Of a DNA stretch of 64,000 bases, positions 28,662 through 39,527 are shown piece by piece. Both the position numbers and the translations under genes were made by a program. The stretch lies in contig NZ_JAHUTT010000010.1 of the NCBI RefSeq assembly GCF_019209865.1, forward strand, positions 1-64,000, given 5' to 3'. The stretch comes from Shewanella sp. NIFS-20-20 (GTDB lineage: Bacteria; Pseudomonadota; Gammaproteobacteria; Enterobacterales; Shewanellaceae). The notes under the pieces were generated by a model. The model saw only the letters and a list, made by a program, of their open reading frames with translations. It was not told the DNA's origin and searched no databases. Position 1 is the stretch's first letter. Each line of letters begins with the position of its first letter.

Positions 28662-31600
28662 ATGAGTTTTTATTCTATTATTGAGTCCCCTATGCTACAC
28701 CTGATCCAGTCGAATCAAATGGAATTGCTCGCTCAGAAATTGGCACAACTTCTCAGTCTCGACCGGGGTGACTCGGCCCTTAGCCAAGAGCAAATTTTGG
28801 TGCAAAGTCCCGGGATGTCGACGTGGTTACGACTCAATATTGCCGAGCAAAATGGCATCGCCGCGGCGCAAGAGTTTCCGCTACCCTCAAGTTTTATTTG
28901 GCAGTTGTGTTATTTACTGCTCGATGATGTCCCCAAGGAAAACCCTTTTACTAAAGCGGCCATGACCTGGAAGTTAATGGCGTTATTACCCCAGTTATTA
29001 AGCCACCATGATTTTGCCCCCTTGCGCCATTACCTCGGCGAAGATAACCCGCTCAAGCTGTATCAGTTGTGTGGCCGAATCGCCGATATTTTTGACCAAT
29101 ATTTGGTCTATCGCCCCGATTGGATTTTAGCGTGGGAACAACATGAGCTTGAGGCTCAACCAAGCATTGGCGCTGAGCATCGCTGGCAACCGCTGTTATG
29201 GCGTGCGCTGGTGGCCTACAATCGCGATGTACTCAATCAAAGTGACTATCACAGAGCTAACTTACATCAAGCGTTAATCGGCGCTCTCTGCGCAGGCAAA
29301 AGCCGACATAAACTGCCGAGCCGCTTGTTTGTATTTGGTATCTCGTCGATGGCCCCGCAAACCTTGGACGTGATTTACGCCTTAGCCAGTAATATCGATG
29401 TCTATATGCTGAATCTCAGCCCTTGTCAGCATTATTGGGGCGATATTATTGACCCCAAAGCCCGCGCACGCATGGCGCTCACCTATAGTGATAAAAAACA
29501 GTTGCCGGCCCTATGGCAAGAGACTCTTGAGGTCGGTAATCCTTTGCTGGCCAATAACGGTAAAATGGGCCGGGAAATGCTCGACATGCTACTTGAGTTG
29601 CCGCCTACGCATATCCAGTGGCATGAAGCCTTTGCCTGCGCCAATGACGATACCTTATTGTCGGGTATTCAAAATGATATTTTAGATATGTCGACCCTTG
29701 GGGTGTCATTAGGCCCTGAGCTTGAACAATACCTTAATATCAAGCAACGTCGGGGGTTAGCTCAAGACGATGATTCCATTTGTTTACGCAGTTGTCACAG
29801 TCCATTGCGTGAAATTGAAACCCTCCACGATCACCTGTTGGCGCAATTGGATAAACATCCCAAGTTATCCCCCCGAGATATTGTGGTGATGCTGCCCGAC
29901 GTCGCGGCGTATGCCCCCTATATCGATGCGGTCTTTGGTGCCAAACAAGGCAATCATTATATTCCTTACGCCATCGCTGATCGCGGCGCCGCGCAAGAGT
30001 CACCATTGATTAATAGCTTCCTTAATTTACTGCAGCTTGATAACAGTCGCTTTGGCCTGACAGATATCATAAGTATGCTTGAAGTTCCCGCCGTCATGCG
30101 CCGTTTTGATATTCACGAAGAAGAATTAGAACAGCTTAAACTGTGGTTACAAAACGCCGGAGTCCGCTGGGGCCGCGATGCGCACAACCGTGCTCAACTT
30201 GGGCTACCGGCATTTGATAAACATTCATGGGCCTTTGGGATCCGCCGCATGATCTTAGGTTATGCGCTTGGTGATGATGCCGGTGTCTATTTGGGCGATT
30301 TACCGGTCGCAGGCATTGAAGGTCAAAATGCGCAATCCTTAGGAAAACTCTTAGATTTTATCGAAGTCTTAGATGGTTTTAGGCAACAAATGAGTCAAGA
30401 GGCCAGCGTCAATACTCGCATTGAAATCCTCAATCAGTTGCCACAATCCATATATTTGTCTGACGATGACGATAACCAAGATCTCAACCTTATTCAGACG
30501 GCATTAACCACCTTTGATGAACAGTTAAGTCAATCTGGCTTTGATGGCGCTATGCCGTTAGCCGTGATTTGCCAATGGTTTACCAGCCAGCTAACCGAGT
30601 CGCGCGTGGGTCAAAGATACCTTGCAGGTAGTGTTAACTTTTGCACCTTGATGCCAATGCGTTCCATTCCGTTTAAACATGTGTGCTTATTAGGCATGAA
30701 TGACGGTGTTTACCCGCGCATACAACACCCTGTCGGCTTTGATTTAATGGCACATCTTGGCCCTAGACGTGGCGACAGATCCCGCCGGCTTGACGATAGA
30801 TACTTGTTTCTTGAAGCTTTATTATCGGCACGGCAGCAACTTTACATCTGTTTTATCGGCCACAGTGAACGCGATAACAGCGAGCGAATTAGTTCCATGT
30901 TGGTGTCGGAATTAATCGAATATTGTCAGCTGTGTTATCGTCCGGCCGCCATGACTCCAAGCTTAACTGACGATGTGGCGATCTTAGCTCATGAAGGCCA
31001 TCAGGCCGCGCAAGCATTGTTGCAGCAACTGTTAATTGAGCAACCGCTGCAACCCTTTGATGCCAAGCTTTTTGAAAAAAATAATCAGCAAAGTTATGCG
31101 GCGCAGTGGTGCCCGGTGCCGCTGCTTGAGCCCGTGAGCCCAGCCTTTGTTTCAGAGCCCATCATTCAAGCGCAGGTCGATGTCACCACGACCATTGAAC
31201 TGGCGACCTTAATCCGTTTCTTCAGAAATCCAGCGCAATATTTCTTTCAATATAGCCTCAAAGTTGACTTACGTGTCGATATTGACCGCCAGAGCAATGA
31301 TGAGCCTTTTGAGCTTAATCCTTTGCAACGCTATCAAGTGCAACAGCAACTGCTCGATAATGCCCTTGGCAATGATCGCGGCCAGATTGAGATGGCACTG
31401 ATTGACGAATTAAAAGCGGCAGGTCAACTGCCCATGGCCCCATTTGATGAACTGACCCTTAGCCAATACCGGCGTGACATTGCGGCATTAATCGAACGAT
31501 GCCTGTTCTTACGGGGTCAAGTTGCGCCGCCGACACCGGTGGAGATTGAGTTAGACTGCCAAGGCATCACATTGGTGGGCCGCATCGATGATGTCTATCC

Positions 31601-32111
31601 CAAGGGCCTGATAAACGTTCGTCCTGGCACGACCAAACCGAAAGATTTAATGCGCTTATATTTACGTCATTTATGTTTGAATGCTAGCGGTAAAGCCCTG
31701 CCGTCCTACCTGTTAGACGCCGGTCATTTTCATTGTTTACACCCCGTGGCCCAAGATCAAGCCTTAAACCTACTCATTGAATTAATAACGTGTTTTACTG
31801 CAGGGCTGCAACGCCCGTTAATGTTTATGGCGCAGACCTCATTGGCGTATCAAGAGGCAGATAGCGAATTAGATCATCAGCAAAAACTGGCAGAAATAGC
31901 AGCTATCTGGCTCAATGACTCTGGCTTTGGCGATGGCGCAGATCCTCATAATGCCCGGCTGTTCAGCTTCCCTGATGATTTTAGCGACCACCAAGATGAC
32001 ATCTGGTGTTTCTCCCAAGTGGCTCACAGGATATATCAACCTATGCTCAGCATTTATCACAAAGACCCCCTTAGCAAGCTTCAAGATTTTGTGATGGGAG
32101 CCAACACATGA
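28662..32111 (+). CDS. recC: Exodeoxyribonuclease V gamma subunit RecC
   Basis: Subunit of RecBCD that splits the DNA duplex and recognises Chi. The N-terminal part (about 10-340) is a helicase-like fold that has lost its ATPase motifs; family markers are LVQSPGMSTWLRLN, FPLPSSFIWQL and FGISSMAPQTLDVIYAL. Further on, RSIPFKHVCLLGMNDGVYPR and RRLDDRYLFLEALLSARQQLYICFIG are typical of RecC. With 1149 residues it is close to E. coli RecC (1122). The ATG at 28662 has AAGGA 5 nt upstream; a later ATG at 28692 aligns with the E. coli start but lacks a Shine-Dalgarno. It overlaps recB by 4 nt. Confidence 0.93.
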   Translation: MSFYSIIESPMLHLIQSNQMELLAQKLAQLLSLDRGDSALSQEQILVQSPGMSTWLRLNIAEQNGIAAAQEFPLPSSFIWQLCYLLLDDVPKENPFTKAAMTWKLMALLPQLLSHHDFAPLRHYLGEDNPLKLYQLCGRIADIFDQYLVYRPDWILAWEQHELEAQPSIGAEHRWQPLLWRALVAYNRDVLNQSDYHRANLHQALIGALCAGKSRHKLPSRLFVFGISSMAPQTLDVIYALASNIDVYMLNLSPCQHYWGDIIDPKARARMALTYSDKKQLPALWQETLEVGNPLLANNGKMGREMLDMLLELPPTHIQWHEAFACANDDTLLSGIQNDILDMSTLGVSLGPELEQYLNIKQRRGLAQDDDSICLRSCHSPLREIETLHDHLLAQLDKHPKLSPRDIVVMLPDVAAYAPYIDAVFGAKQGNHYIPYAIADRGAAQESPLINSFLNLLQLDNSRFGLTDIISMLEVPAVMRRFDIHEEELEQLKLWLQNAGVRWGRDAHNRAQLGLPAFDKHSWAFGIRRMILGYALGDDAGVYLGDLPVAGIEGQNAQSLGKLLDFIEVLDGFRQQMSQEASVNTRIEILNQLPQSIYLSDDDDNQDLNLIQTALTTFDEQLSQSGFDGAMPLAVICQWFTSQLTESRVGQRYLAGSVNFCTLMPMRSIPFKHVCLLGMNDGVYPRIQHPVGFDLMAHLGPRRGDRSRRLDDRYLFLEALLSARQQLYICFIGHSERDNSERISSMLVSELIEYCQLCYRPAAMTPSLTDDVAILAHEGHQAAQALLQQLLIEQPLQPFDAKLFEKNNQQSYAAQWCPVPLLEPVSPAFVSEPIIQAQVDVTTTIELATLIRFFRNPAQYFFQYSLKVDLRVDIDRQSNDEPFELNPLQRYQVQQQLLDNALGNDRGQIEMALIDELKAAGQLPMAPFDELTLSQYRRDIAALIERCLFLRGQVAPPTPVEIELDCQGITLVGRIDDVYPKGLINVRPGTTKPKDLMRLYLRHLCLNASGKALPSYLLDAGHFHCLHPVAQDQALNLLIELITCFTAGLQRPLMFMAQTSLAYQEADSELDHQQKLAEIAAIWLNDSGFGDGADPHNARLFSFPDDFSDHQDDIWCFSQVAHRIYQPMLSIYHKDPLSKLQDFVMGANT

Positions 32112-35100
32112 CAGCCACCGCACTCGATGCATTAACGCTACCTTTACTCGATCGCCGCTTAATCGAAGCCAGCGCCGGTACCGGCAAAACCTACACGATT
32201 TCCGGCCTGTATTTACGCTTACTATTAGGTGATGACGCGCGGGAGCCGCTAAGTTGTGAACAAATCTTAGTGGTGACCTTTACCAATGCCGCCACTGCAG
32301 AGCTACGCGATCGGATCCGCAACCGAATTAAAGCGTGTTATCAGCGTTTTATTGGGCTAGACGTGGCTGACGACTTTATCAACCGGTTATATGACAGCAC
32401 CCCAGCATCCGCGCGCAACATGGCGCTGCGGCGTTTAGATCTCGCGCTGAAAAGTTTAGATGAAGCGGCCATCTACACCATTCATGGCTTTTGTCAGCGA
32501 ATTTTATCAGATATGGCTTTTGAATCAGCATTGTTATTTGAATCGGAATTTACCTTAGACGACAGCCAATATTTACAGCATAGTGTGCGCGATTTTTGGC
32601 GCCATGCCTGTTATCAATTACCCGAGGTATTAGCTGCTGCGGTGTTTGACAACTTCAATCAACCCACGGATTTATTGAAACAAATTCGGCCATTACTGGG
32701 GGCAAGTCAGGCTAAGGTTAATCGCCAGGTGGAGAGTTTTTCTCACCTAAGTGAGCGCTTGTTGCAACAGGTCGCGAGACTCAAACTTGAATGGCCTCGA
32801 AGTCGAGATAGCCTTGAAGAATTGCTACATCAATTACCCCTCAATGGCACCAGCTATGGTAAGCAAGCCGATAAGTTTCCGAAACTCGCGGCCATGATGG
32901 CGCAAATGGACAATTGGTGTCAGTTTCATCACGGTCTACCGGCCCCTAAATTACTCGACCAATTATCCTTATCTCAGCTTAAGCTTAAAAAAGGCGGCGT
33001 CATTCCCACGGCCGCGCAGGCGCCCTTATTGGCACAAATTGAAGAACTAAACATCACCATCCGAGGTTTGATCCCCGCGTTTTTGCTTGATGCTCGCCAG
33101 CAAGTCAATGCTCGCACAGCACAACTAAAGCAAGAGCGTAATCTTCTTAGTCCAGATGACTTACTGGTTACTCTCGCCACCGTGATTGGCGGCTTGCACA
33201 GCCAAGTTAGCCCTCAAAATGACACCAGCACAGCACTGAGCGCCGCCGATGTGGCAGACATCGACGTCAATACTCACGCTCAATTAGCCATTAGTAAACA
33301 ACTAACGCAAAGCATTGCTAAACGCTTTCCTGTGGCGCTCATTGATGAGTTCCAAGATACAGATCCACTCCAGTTTGCTATTTTTTCGGGCATTTATCCC
33401 GCGGTTAATCAGGCTCCTACCGCCAATACCTTGCTGATGATTGGCGATCCTAAGCAGGCTATTTATGCTTTTCGCGGGGCCGATATTTTCACCTATATTG
33501 CGGCCCGTAAACAAACCGAGCATCATTACCACCTCGATACCAACTATCGTTCGGCCACTCACATGGTCGATGCCGTCAATCAAGTGTTTGCTAATAGCCA
33601 AGATCCCTTTATTAGTGAGGCTATTAGCTTTGATGATGTCAAGGCGGCCGATCAAGGCAAAAAGACCATTATCGAGCCCAACTCAAGCGCCGCACTCCAG
33701 CTACGACTATTGGCCGAAGATCCACAAAAAGGTCTAAATAAAACCAATGCTCGCAAGCATTTAGCCGCGGATGCCAGCAACGAGATCGCACGTTTACTCA
33801 ATTTAGCTAAAAACAACCAAGCACTGTTCGCCTCAGGTAAAAGCGAACCTCAGCCCATACGGGCCAAAGACATTGCCGTACTAGTACGCGATCGCAATGA
33901 AGCCAACGTGATGCGTGATGCGTTAACGCAACGGGGAATTGGCGCGGTATTTTTAAGTCGTGACAGTGTGTTAGAAACCGATGAAGCTCGGCAAATGGTG
34001 CTCATTCTGCGGGCGTTAGTTGATCCTAAAGACGAGCGTGCCATTCGAGCCGCGTTAGCCTGTCGCTTAATTGGCTTTAGTGCATCACAAATCCATCAGT
34101 TTAATCAGTCTGAACAGATGCGCGCCCAAATATTGGAGCAATTTTTCAGACTCCATCAATTGTGGTTGCGACGCGGCATTATGCCCGCCCTACTCAATTT
34201 AGCTGACTCACTCAATTTATTAGCACGCCTACAACAAGATGCCGATGCCGATCGTCAATTAACCGATTTTCGCCATTTGGCAGAATTACTGCAGCAAAAA
34301 TCGGCAGAGCTCGATGGCCAGACCGCGCTGTTGAATTGGTTTGAGCAAGAACGTGAATTTAATCAAGGCGCTGAAGAGCAACAGTTACGTTTGGAAAGCG
34401 AACAAAACCTAGTGCAAATTGTGACTATCCACAAAAGTAAAGGCTTGGAATACCCAGTGTGTTTTATTCCCTTTGTCAGTCTGGCGCGGGATCAAACACG
34501 GCGGCCAACCCCAATGCTGTATCATCAACAAGAACAATTGATTTGGGATATTGATGGTAGCGACGATGGCTGGGAGCAAACTAAAATTGAAAGCCTAGCC
34601 GAAGATTTACGCCTCTTGTATGTGGCGCTGACTCGCCCCGTGTATCGCTGTTATTTGTATATTGCCAATCACTGCCGTATCTCCAAAAAAGGCGATATCA
34701 CCAGTTTTCTTAAAGACACCGCCATCGGATATCTCCTTGGGATCATAGGCAAGGATACCGCGGCGGCTGACATCGAAGCAGCTGTAAAGCATTTAGTCGT
34801 TAACAGCAACGCTGCCGTGATGAGCTCAAATAGCGTGGATGTGCTGGCTACGGCGCAAACCTTTGTTGCTGACAGCCATCAGCAAGCTCAACTCAGCGCG
34901 AAAGAACCCATTGCCCGCAATCACACTCCGTGGCGGGTCGGCAGTTATTCTGGTTTAGTCAAACATCTTGCCTATGAGAAAGTACAACCTGGGGTGGATG
35001 ATGAGGGCGGCAGCGATGCCGTCATCATGGCGCCGGAACCAGAACTCAATCAAGAGCAATCATTGAGCCGATTTACTTTCGAGCGTGGAGCCAATGCCGG

Positions 35101-35806
35101 TTCGTTCATGCACCTTGTATTAGAAATGGTGGACTTTACCCAAGCGCAGCAAAGCTTAGCGGAGTGTTTGCCCAAAGCCATGGCGCAATATCAAATTGAT
35201 GAGCAATGGTATCCCGAGCTGCTCAATTGGTATCAGGCTATTTTAGCCAGCCCATTAACTAGCCATGGCAGCGACTTTTGTTTAGCCCAATTATCTGCCG
35301 AGAAAAAACTGGTGGAGATGGAATTTTACCTACCCACGACCTCTTTAGATGACCGAGCCTTATCGAGCCTGCTTACCCGTTATGGCTATAGCGGCGATTT
35401 ACGTTTTGACGGTTTTCAAGGCATGCTTAAAGGCTTTATCGATTTAACCTTTGAATATCAAGGCCGCTATTATATCGCCGATTATAAATCTAATCATTTA
35501 GGCAGCGACTTTAACGACTATCAACAAATACCGATGGCCAATGCCATCCGCAGTCATCGCTATGATTTACAGTATCTGATCTACACGCTTGCCTTGCACA
35601 GATACTTAAGCTTACGCCTAAGTAACTACCACTACGACCACCATTTTGGCGGCTGTTATTATCTATTTTTACGGGGGATGTCGCCGCAACATCCTGAGCG
35701 CGGGGTATTTTTTGACAAACCGCCACTGGCACTCATTGAAGCATTAGACCAATTATTGCAAACCCCGCCACGTGATGCCAACACCCCCATGGAGCCGGCC
35801 TTATGA
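32108..35806 (+). CDS. recB: Exodeoxyribonuclease V beta subunit RecB
   Basis: RecBCD helicase-nuclease of 1232 residues, a 3'-5' UvrD-like SF1A motor with a C-terminal RecB nuclease domain. Walker A is EASAGTGKT (residues 20-28). Other helicase motifs are LIDEFQDTDPLQF, MIGDPKQAIYAFRGADI, IVTIHKSKGLEYPV and LRLLYVALTRP. The nuclease site shows FIDLTFEYQGRYYIADYKSN, with Asp1125 and Lys1127 as the catalytic D..K pair. It is slightly longer than E. coli RecB (1180). The ATG overlaps the recC stop and the recD start in 4-nt ATGA junctions, so the three subunits are translated together. Confidence 0.96.
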   Translation: MTATALDALTLPLLDRRLIEASAGTGKTYTISGLYLRLLLGDDAREPLSCEQILVVTFTNAATAELRDRIRNRIKACYQRFIGLDVADDFINRLYDSTPASARNMALRRLDLALKSLDEAAIYTIHGFCQRILSDMAFESALLFESEFTLDDSQYLQHSVRDFWRHACYQLPEVLAAAVFDNFNQPTDLLKQIRPLLGASQAKVNRQVESFSHLSERLLQQVARLKLEWPRSRDSLEELLHQLPLNGTSYGKQADKFPKLAAMMAQMDNWCQFHHGLPAPKLLDQLSLSQLKLKKGGVIPTAAQAPLLAQIEELNITIRGLIPAFLLDARQQVNARTAQLKQERNLLSPDDLLVTLATVIGGLHSQVSPQNDTSTALSAADVADIDVNTHAQLAISKQLTQSIAKRFPVALIDEFQDTDPLQFAIFSGIYPAVNQAPTANTLLMIGDPKQAIYAFRGADIFTYIAARKQTEHHYHLDTNYRSATHMVDAVNQVFANSQDPFISEAISFDDVKAADQGKKTIIEPNSSAALQLRLLAEDPQKGLNKTNARKHLAADASNEIARLLNLAKNNQALFASGKSEPQPIRAKDIAVLVRDRNEANVMRDALTQRGIGAVFLSRDSVLETDEARQMVLILRALVDPKDERAIRAALACRLIGFSASQIHQFNQSEQMRAQILEQFFRLHQLWLRRGIMPALLNLADSLNLLARLQQDADADRQLTDFRHLAELLQQKSAELDGQTALLNWFEQEREFNQGAEEQQLRLESEQNLVQIVTIHKSKGLEYPVCFIPFVSLARDQTRRPTPMLYHQQEQLIWDIDGSDDGWEQTKIESLAEDLRLLYVALTRPVYRCYLYIANHCRISKKGDITSFLKDTAIGYLLGIIGKDTAAADIEAAVKHLVVNSNAAVMSSNSVDVLATAQTFVADSHQQAQLSAKEPIARNHTPWRVGSYSGLVKHLAYEKVQPGVDDEGGSDAVIMAPEPELNQEQSLSRFTFERGANAGSFMHLVLEMVDFTQAQQSLAECLPKAMAQYQIDEQWYPELLNWYQAILASPLTSHGSDFCLAQLSAEKKLVEMEFYLPTTSLDDRALSSLLTRYGYSGDLRFDGFQGMLKGFIDLTFEYQGRYYIADYKSNHLGSDFNDYQQIPMANAIRSHRYDLQYLIYTLALHRYLSLRLSNYHYDHHFGGCYYLFLRGMSPQHPERGVFFDKPPLALIEALDQLLQTPPRDANTPMEPAL

Positions 35807-37722
35807 TCCAAGTTACTATGCCCATGCCACTGTTGCTTAAACACTGGCAACAACTGCGGCTATTGACCCCGCTTGATAGGCACTTTGCCAACCAAATGGA
35901 TCAGATCCATCAAAGCCACAGTGATCTATTGTTACTGTTTTGCGCCCTACTGAGTCGGCAACTCTCAGCCCAGCACCCCTGCTTGAAACTCGATGAATTA
36001 GACTTTAGCAATCCCTTAGGCGAACGTCAGGTGCAATGCGTTATCAACGCCAGCTTACCTGAGTGTTTGCAAGCATTAGCGCAAATAGCCCCTATCGGCC
36101 AGCCTGGTGATGATAAACCCTTGATTTTAGATGGCAGCAAACTGTATTTAAAACGCTATTACGATTTTGAATGCCAAGTCGCCACGACCTTGACCCGTTT
36201 ATCACAGCATGGTTACCCGCATACACAAGCCAGCATCAGTGCCCTCAATACCTTGTTTCCTGCCCAAGACAGTCTCGATTGGCAAAAAGTGGCCACGGCC
36301 ACGGCGTTCTGCCAGCAATTGGCCATTATTACCGGCGGGCCTGGCACAGGCAAAACCACCACAGTCACCAAATTATTACTGTTACTTTGTTTACAAAACG
36401 AGCTCAACATTAAGTTAGTGGCACCCACAGGTAAGGCCGCCGCCCGTTTAAGTGAGTCCATTAAAGCCTCTAAGCGCCGCTTAAGCGCCGAATTACAAGA
36501 CGCTGCGCGCCACGATGCCCTAATAGCCTTAGCCAAGATCCCCGAAGAAGCCTCGACCTTGCACCGTTTACTTGGGGTGTTACCGCATTCACATCAATTT
36601 CGTCACCATAGTGATAACCCGCTCCATCTGGATTTGTTAGTGGTCGATGAAGCCTCGATGGTGGACTTGCCGATGATGCAGCGCTTGCTCAGTGCCATGC
36701 CAGCACATGCTCGCTTAATTTTACTGGGTGATCAAGACCAACTGGCCTCAGTCGAAGCCGGCGCCGTGCTGGCAGATATCTGCGCCGGTTTACACGATGC
36801 CGACGGTTGGCGTATGCGCTATAGCCCTGAATTTGCGGCAAGCCTAACAGAGATGACCGGTCACATTATGTCTCAATTCGTGTGTGATGAGCCAGGCCTT
36901 GGCGATAATCTGTGCATGTTACGCCATAGTCATCGCTTTGTCGGGGATGCGGGCATTGGTATTTTGGCTAAAGCAGTCAATGAATGCTCACGCATGGCCA
37001 TTAGGCAAGCATGGCAAAAAGGATATCAAGAATTACAGTGGTTTGACGATGGCCCGCATCAATCCGGACTTGAACAGTTAAAACAGTTAGCCTGCGAGCA
37101 ATATCGCGACTATCTCGCCATTATTTACCGCGCCGACTTTAGCGCGGAAATCATCATTGAACGCTATAACCAATTTCGAATTCTATGTGCGACCCGCGCC
37201 GGAGAGTACGGCGTCGATGGCATTAACCTTCATGTCACTCAAGCATTAAAACAAGCGGGATTGATCCGACCTGAGCAGGAGTTTTATGCGGGGCGCCCCA
37301 TCATCATTCAAAGCAATGATTACAATTTAGGCTTATTTAACGGCGATATTGGCTTGATTTTGCCAGATAACAGCCAAGAGCAACCTCGATTAATGGCGCA
37401 TTTTATTCAGGCTGACGGCACCATATTAACCGTCTTACCCGCACGATTACCTAGCCATCAAACCTGCTTTGCCATGACGGTCCATAAAAGCCAAGGCAGT
37501 GAGTTTGCTCATGTGGCGTTGGTGTTACCGCCTAGTCCCAGTCCGGCGCAGCAACAATTATTAACTAAAGAGCTAATTTATACCGCCATTACTCGTGCTA
37601 AGGCGGCATTTACTTGCCTTGGAGTGTCTCGAGTATTTGAGCAAGCCAGCTTGCAAAGAACCGCCCGAGCCTCAGGCTTAGCTGAGCGAATTTGGCCGAA
37701 TTTTTCAGCAGATAAACACTAA
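35803..37722 (+). CDS. recD: Exodeoxyribonuclease V alpha subunit RecD
   Basis: RecBCD motor subunit, a 5'-3' SF1B helicase of 639 residues. Walker A is at about 178-186 (GGPGTGKTT). [15 protein letters not shown] is motif [16 protein letters not shown] motif III, and [14 protein letters not shown] with [12 protein letters not shown] lies near the C-terminus (motifs V and VI). The N-terminal domain (about 1-130) contacts RecC. The length is usual (E. coli 608). A hairpin follows before ddl. Confidence 0.95.
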   Translation: MIQVTMPMPLLLKHWQQLRLLTPLDRHFANQMDQIHQSHSDLLLLFCALLSRQLSAQHPCLKLDELDFSNPLGERQVQCVINASLPECLQALAQIAPIGQPGDDKPLILDGSKLYLKRYYDFECQVATTLTRLSQHGYPHTQASISALNTLFPAQDSLDWQKVATATAFCQQLAIITGGPGTGKTTTVTKLLLLLCLQNELNIKLVAPTGKAAARLSESIKASKRRLSAELQDAARHDALIALAKIPEEASTLHRLLGVLPHSHQFRHHSDNPLHLDLLVVDEASMVDLPMMQRLLSAMPAHARLILLGDQDQLASVEAGAVLADICAGLHDADGWRMRYSPEFAASLTEMTGHIMSQFVCDEPGLGDNLCMLRHSHRFVGDAGIGILAKAVNECSRMAIRQAWQKGYQELQWFDDGPHQSGLEQLKQLACEQYRDYLAIIYRADFSAEIIIERYNQFRILCATRAGEYGVDGINLHVTQALKQAGLIRPEQEFYAGRPIIIQSNDYNLGLFNGDIGLILPDNSQEQPRLMAHFIQADGTILTVLPARLPSHQTCFAMTVHKSQGSEFAHVALVLPPSPSPAQQQLLTKELIYTAITRAKAAFTCLGVSRVFEQASLQRTARASGLAERIWPNFSADKH

Positions 37723-37736
37723 ACATCTTGCCTAGC

Positions 37737-37771
37737 GCACACTTAGCATTACACTGTGGCGCTAAGTGTGC
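37737..37771 (+). other. Hairpin between recD and ddl
   Basis: Perfect 11-bp inverted repeat (37737-37747/37761-37771, 13-nt loop) starting 14 nt past the recD stop and ending 22 nt before the ddl ATG. It lacks a T-run. It could be a weak terminator, an mRNA processing site or an operator for ddl. Confidence 0.5.
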
Positions 37772-37793
37772 ATTTAGGCACAGTGGAGAAGTA

Positions 37794-38795
37794 ATGACCC
37801 CAATTAACCTGTTATTAATCTGTGGCGGTGGCAGTAGCGAACACGCCATCTCGTTAATGTCTGCGGCTTATCTAAAGTCCAATTTAGAATCCATCGCTGG
37901 CGTCAATTTGATGCAAGTAGAAATGCTGGCCGGCGGTCAGTATCAAACCCTCGATGGCAAGCTAGTGCAACTGAATGCCGATCATCAATTGGTGAGCGAA
38001 GATCCCGCCATCGCGGCTTGGAAAGTTGACTATGTAGTGCCTTGTATTCACGGTTATCCTGGTGAAACTGGCGATATTCAGTCGTGGTTAGATTTGATTA
38101 ACTTGCCCTACTTTGGTTGCCAAGGGGAAGCCAGTATTAATTGCTTCAACAAGGTCACCGCCAAGATGTGGTTCTCGGCACTAGGCATCCCCAATACTCC
38201 CTCTTTGTTTTTGGACGAGTTAAGCCCCGACGCTATCCGCCGCACCGAAGATGCCCTGCAACAATGGGGGTCAATCTTTGTCAAAGCCGCAAGCCAAGGT
38301 TCATCGGTGGGGTGTTATAAAGTCGATGATCCGGCGCAGATCCCGGCTATTCTGAGCGACGCGTTTCGCTACAGTCCTTATGTGATTGTTGAGAAAACCA
38401 TTATTGCCCGTGAATTAGAAGTGGCTGTGTACGAGTATCAAGGCGAAATAGTTGCCAGCTTACCCGGCGAGATTGTCTGTGCCTCCAATACCTTTTACAG
38501 CTTTGATGAAAAATACAACAGCAGCAGCCAAGCCATTACCCATGTGGTAGCGCCCAATTTGTCCACCGAGTTAAGTGATACCATACGTCGCTATGCCATT
38601 AAGGCCTTTAGCGGCATGAAGTTGCGCCATTTATCGCGTATCGATTTCTTCTTAACCGCTGACAATGAAATATTGCTAAATGAAATCAATACTTTCCCCG
38701 GTATGACCCCGATTTCTATGTTCCCGAAGATGCTCATCAATAATGGCCATGATTTTGCTGCCATGTTGGAGTCCAATATCCGCAGTCAAGTGTAA
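37794..38795 (+). CDS. ddl: D-alanine--D-alanine ligase
   Basis: ATP-grasp ligase of 333 residues that makes D-Ala-D-Ala for peptidoglycan precursors. The N-terminal domain shows [15 protein letters not shown], the equivalent of the HSxEH motif. The ATP-grasp core has [30 protein letters not shown] and, near the end, [27 protein letters not shown], which holds the Mg-binding residues and the D-Ala loop. It is not in a dcw cluster, so a second ddlB copy may exist elsewhere; that is inference. The ATG at 37794 has GGAG 6 nt upstream. Confidence 0.93.
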   Translation: MTPINLLLICGGGSSEHAISLMSAAYLKSNLESIAGVNLMQVEMLAGGQYQTLDGKLVQLNADHQLVSEDPAIAAWKVDYVVPCIHGYPGETGDIQSWLDLINLPYFGCQGEASINCFNKVTAKMWFSALGIPNTPSLFLDELSPDAIRRTEDALQQWGSIFVKAASQGSSVGCYKVDDPAQIPAILSDAFRYSPYVIVEKTIIARELEVAVYEYQGEIVASLPGEIVCASNTFYSFDEKYNSSSQAITHVVAPNLSTELSDTIRRYAIKAFSGMKLRHLSRIDFFLTADNEILLNEINTFPGMTPISMFPKMLINNGHDFAAMLESNIRSQV

Positions 38796-38798
38796 TCT

Positions 38799-38853
38799 CA
38801 TTGGCAGCACGCCAATGAAGCGCCAACGTTAGGGCGATAAGTATTGCCCTAAC
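38799..38853. other. Two hairpins downstream of ddl
   Basis: A 7-bp stem (38799-38805/38811-38817) and an 8-bp stem (38828-38835/38846-38853) lie in tandem right after the ddl stop. Neither has a T-run. They may be 3'-end structures of the ddl mRNA. Confidence 0.4.
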
Positions 38854-38981
38854 CATTAACCTAACCATAGCGCTACATGGGCTTACGCTAGACTATTTAA
38901 CGCAAATTATGACTGAGCCACTTGAGCATCTGACAAGCTTTGCCTACAATAGCGCAAATTTTTTCTCAGCAAGAATCCACT

Positions 38982-39230
38982 ATGAACGACACAACTGCAC
39001 GCCCAAGCTTACCAGATAGATTATCGGTTAACCCACGTAGCCCACACTTTGTGGAAGCCATTTTTGAATTTGATATCGGGATCCGTCTGAATGGTAAAGA
39101 GCGTTTTGATGTCGAAGAGTACTGCATCAGCGAAGGTTGGGTAAAAGTACCTAGCGCCAAAGCACTCGATCGCCGCGGCCAACCTTTGTTAATGACCATC
39201 AAAGGTAGCGTCGAAGCATTTTACCGCTAA
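38982..39230 (+). CDS. DUF3297 family protein
   Basis: Small conserved protein of 82 residues. The family pattern is visible as PSLPDRLSVNPRSPHFVEAIFE, then IRLNGKERFDVEEYCISEGWVKVP and a final TIKGSVEAFYR. It has no signal peptide or cysteine and is probably cytoplasmic. Some databases label this family glutathione peroxidase-like, but it lacks a peroxidatic residue, so I do not support that. The start at 38982 fits the family; an upstream in-frame start at 38940 would add unrelated residues. A clear terminator follows. Confidence 0.85.
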   Translation: MNDTTARPSLPDRLSVNPRSPHFVEAIFEFDIGIRLNGKERFDVEEYCISEGWVKVPSAKALDRRGQPLLMTIKGSVEAFYR

Positions 39231-39254
39231 GAATGGTTTAAGAAAATTCAATAC

Positions 39255-39288
39255 AAAAAAGTGGTTAAGCTATTAACCACTTTTTTTT
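39255..39288 (+). terminator. Terminator of the DUF3297 gene
   Basis: An AGTGGTTAA/TTAACCACT stem with a 4-nt loop is followed by eight T. It begins 25 nt past the stop codon. Confidence 0.9.
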
Positions 39289-39471
39289 GGCTTAATGCCA
39301 GATAAGTCGCTCGTTGGCACTAAGCGCTTGATATGCCGTAGCTTAGCCGTTTACTCACGGGGCTGGTGAAACGTCTGCCCCGCACTGGCTGGCACCGAAT
39401 GTATCCTGTGACTTGCGTTTAGCTGATAGCGACAAGCGCATCCATGGGCTAGCTGATTATCAAGCAAGATA

Positions 39472-39499
39472 AAAAAAGCCACTGACATCAGTGGCTTTA
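39472..39499 (-). terminator. Terminator of the sulfite dehydrogenase operon
   Basis: An 8-bp stem (GCCACTGA/TCAGTGGC) with a 2-nt core loop. On the minus strand it is followed by seven T. It lies about 30 nt past the last cytochrome gene. The 180 bp between this and the DUF3297 terminator hold no gene I can support. Confidence 0.85.
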
Positions 39500-39527
39500 T
39501 TGTCTCATTGGGAAAACGATAGCTTAA

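Noticed and set aside
35803-37722. Several 60-100 codon frames inside recD on both strands
   Set aside because: They are shadows of a well-supported long gene.
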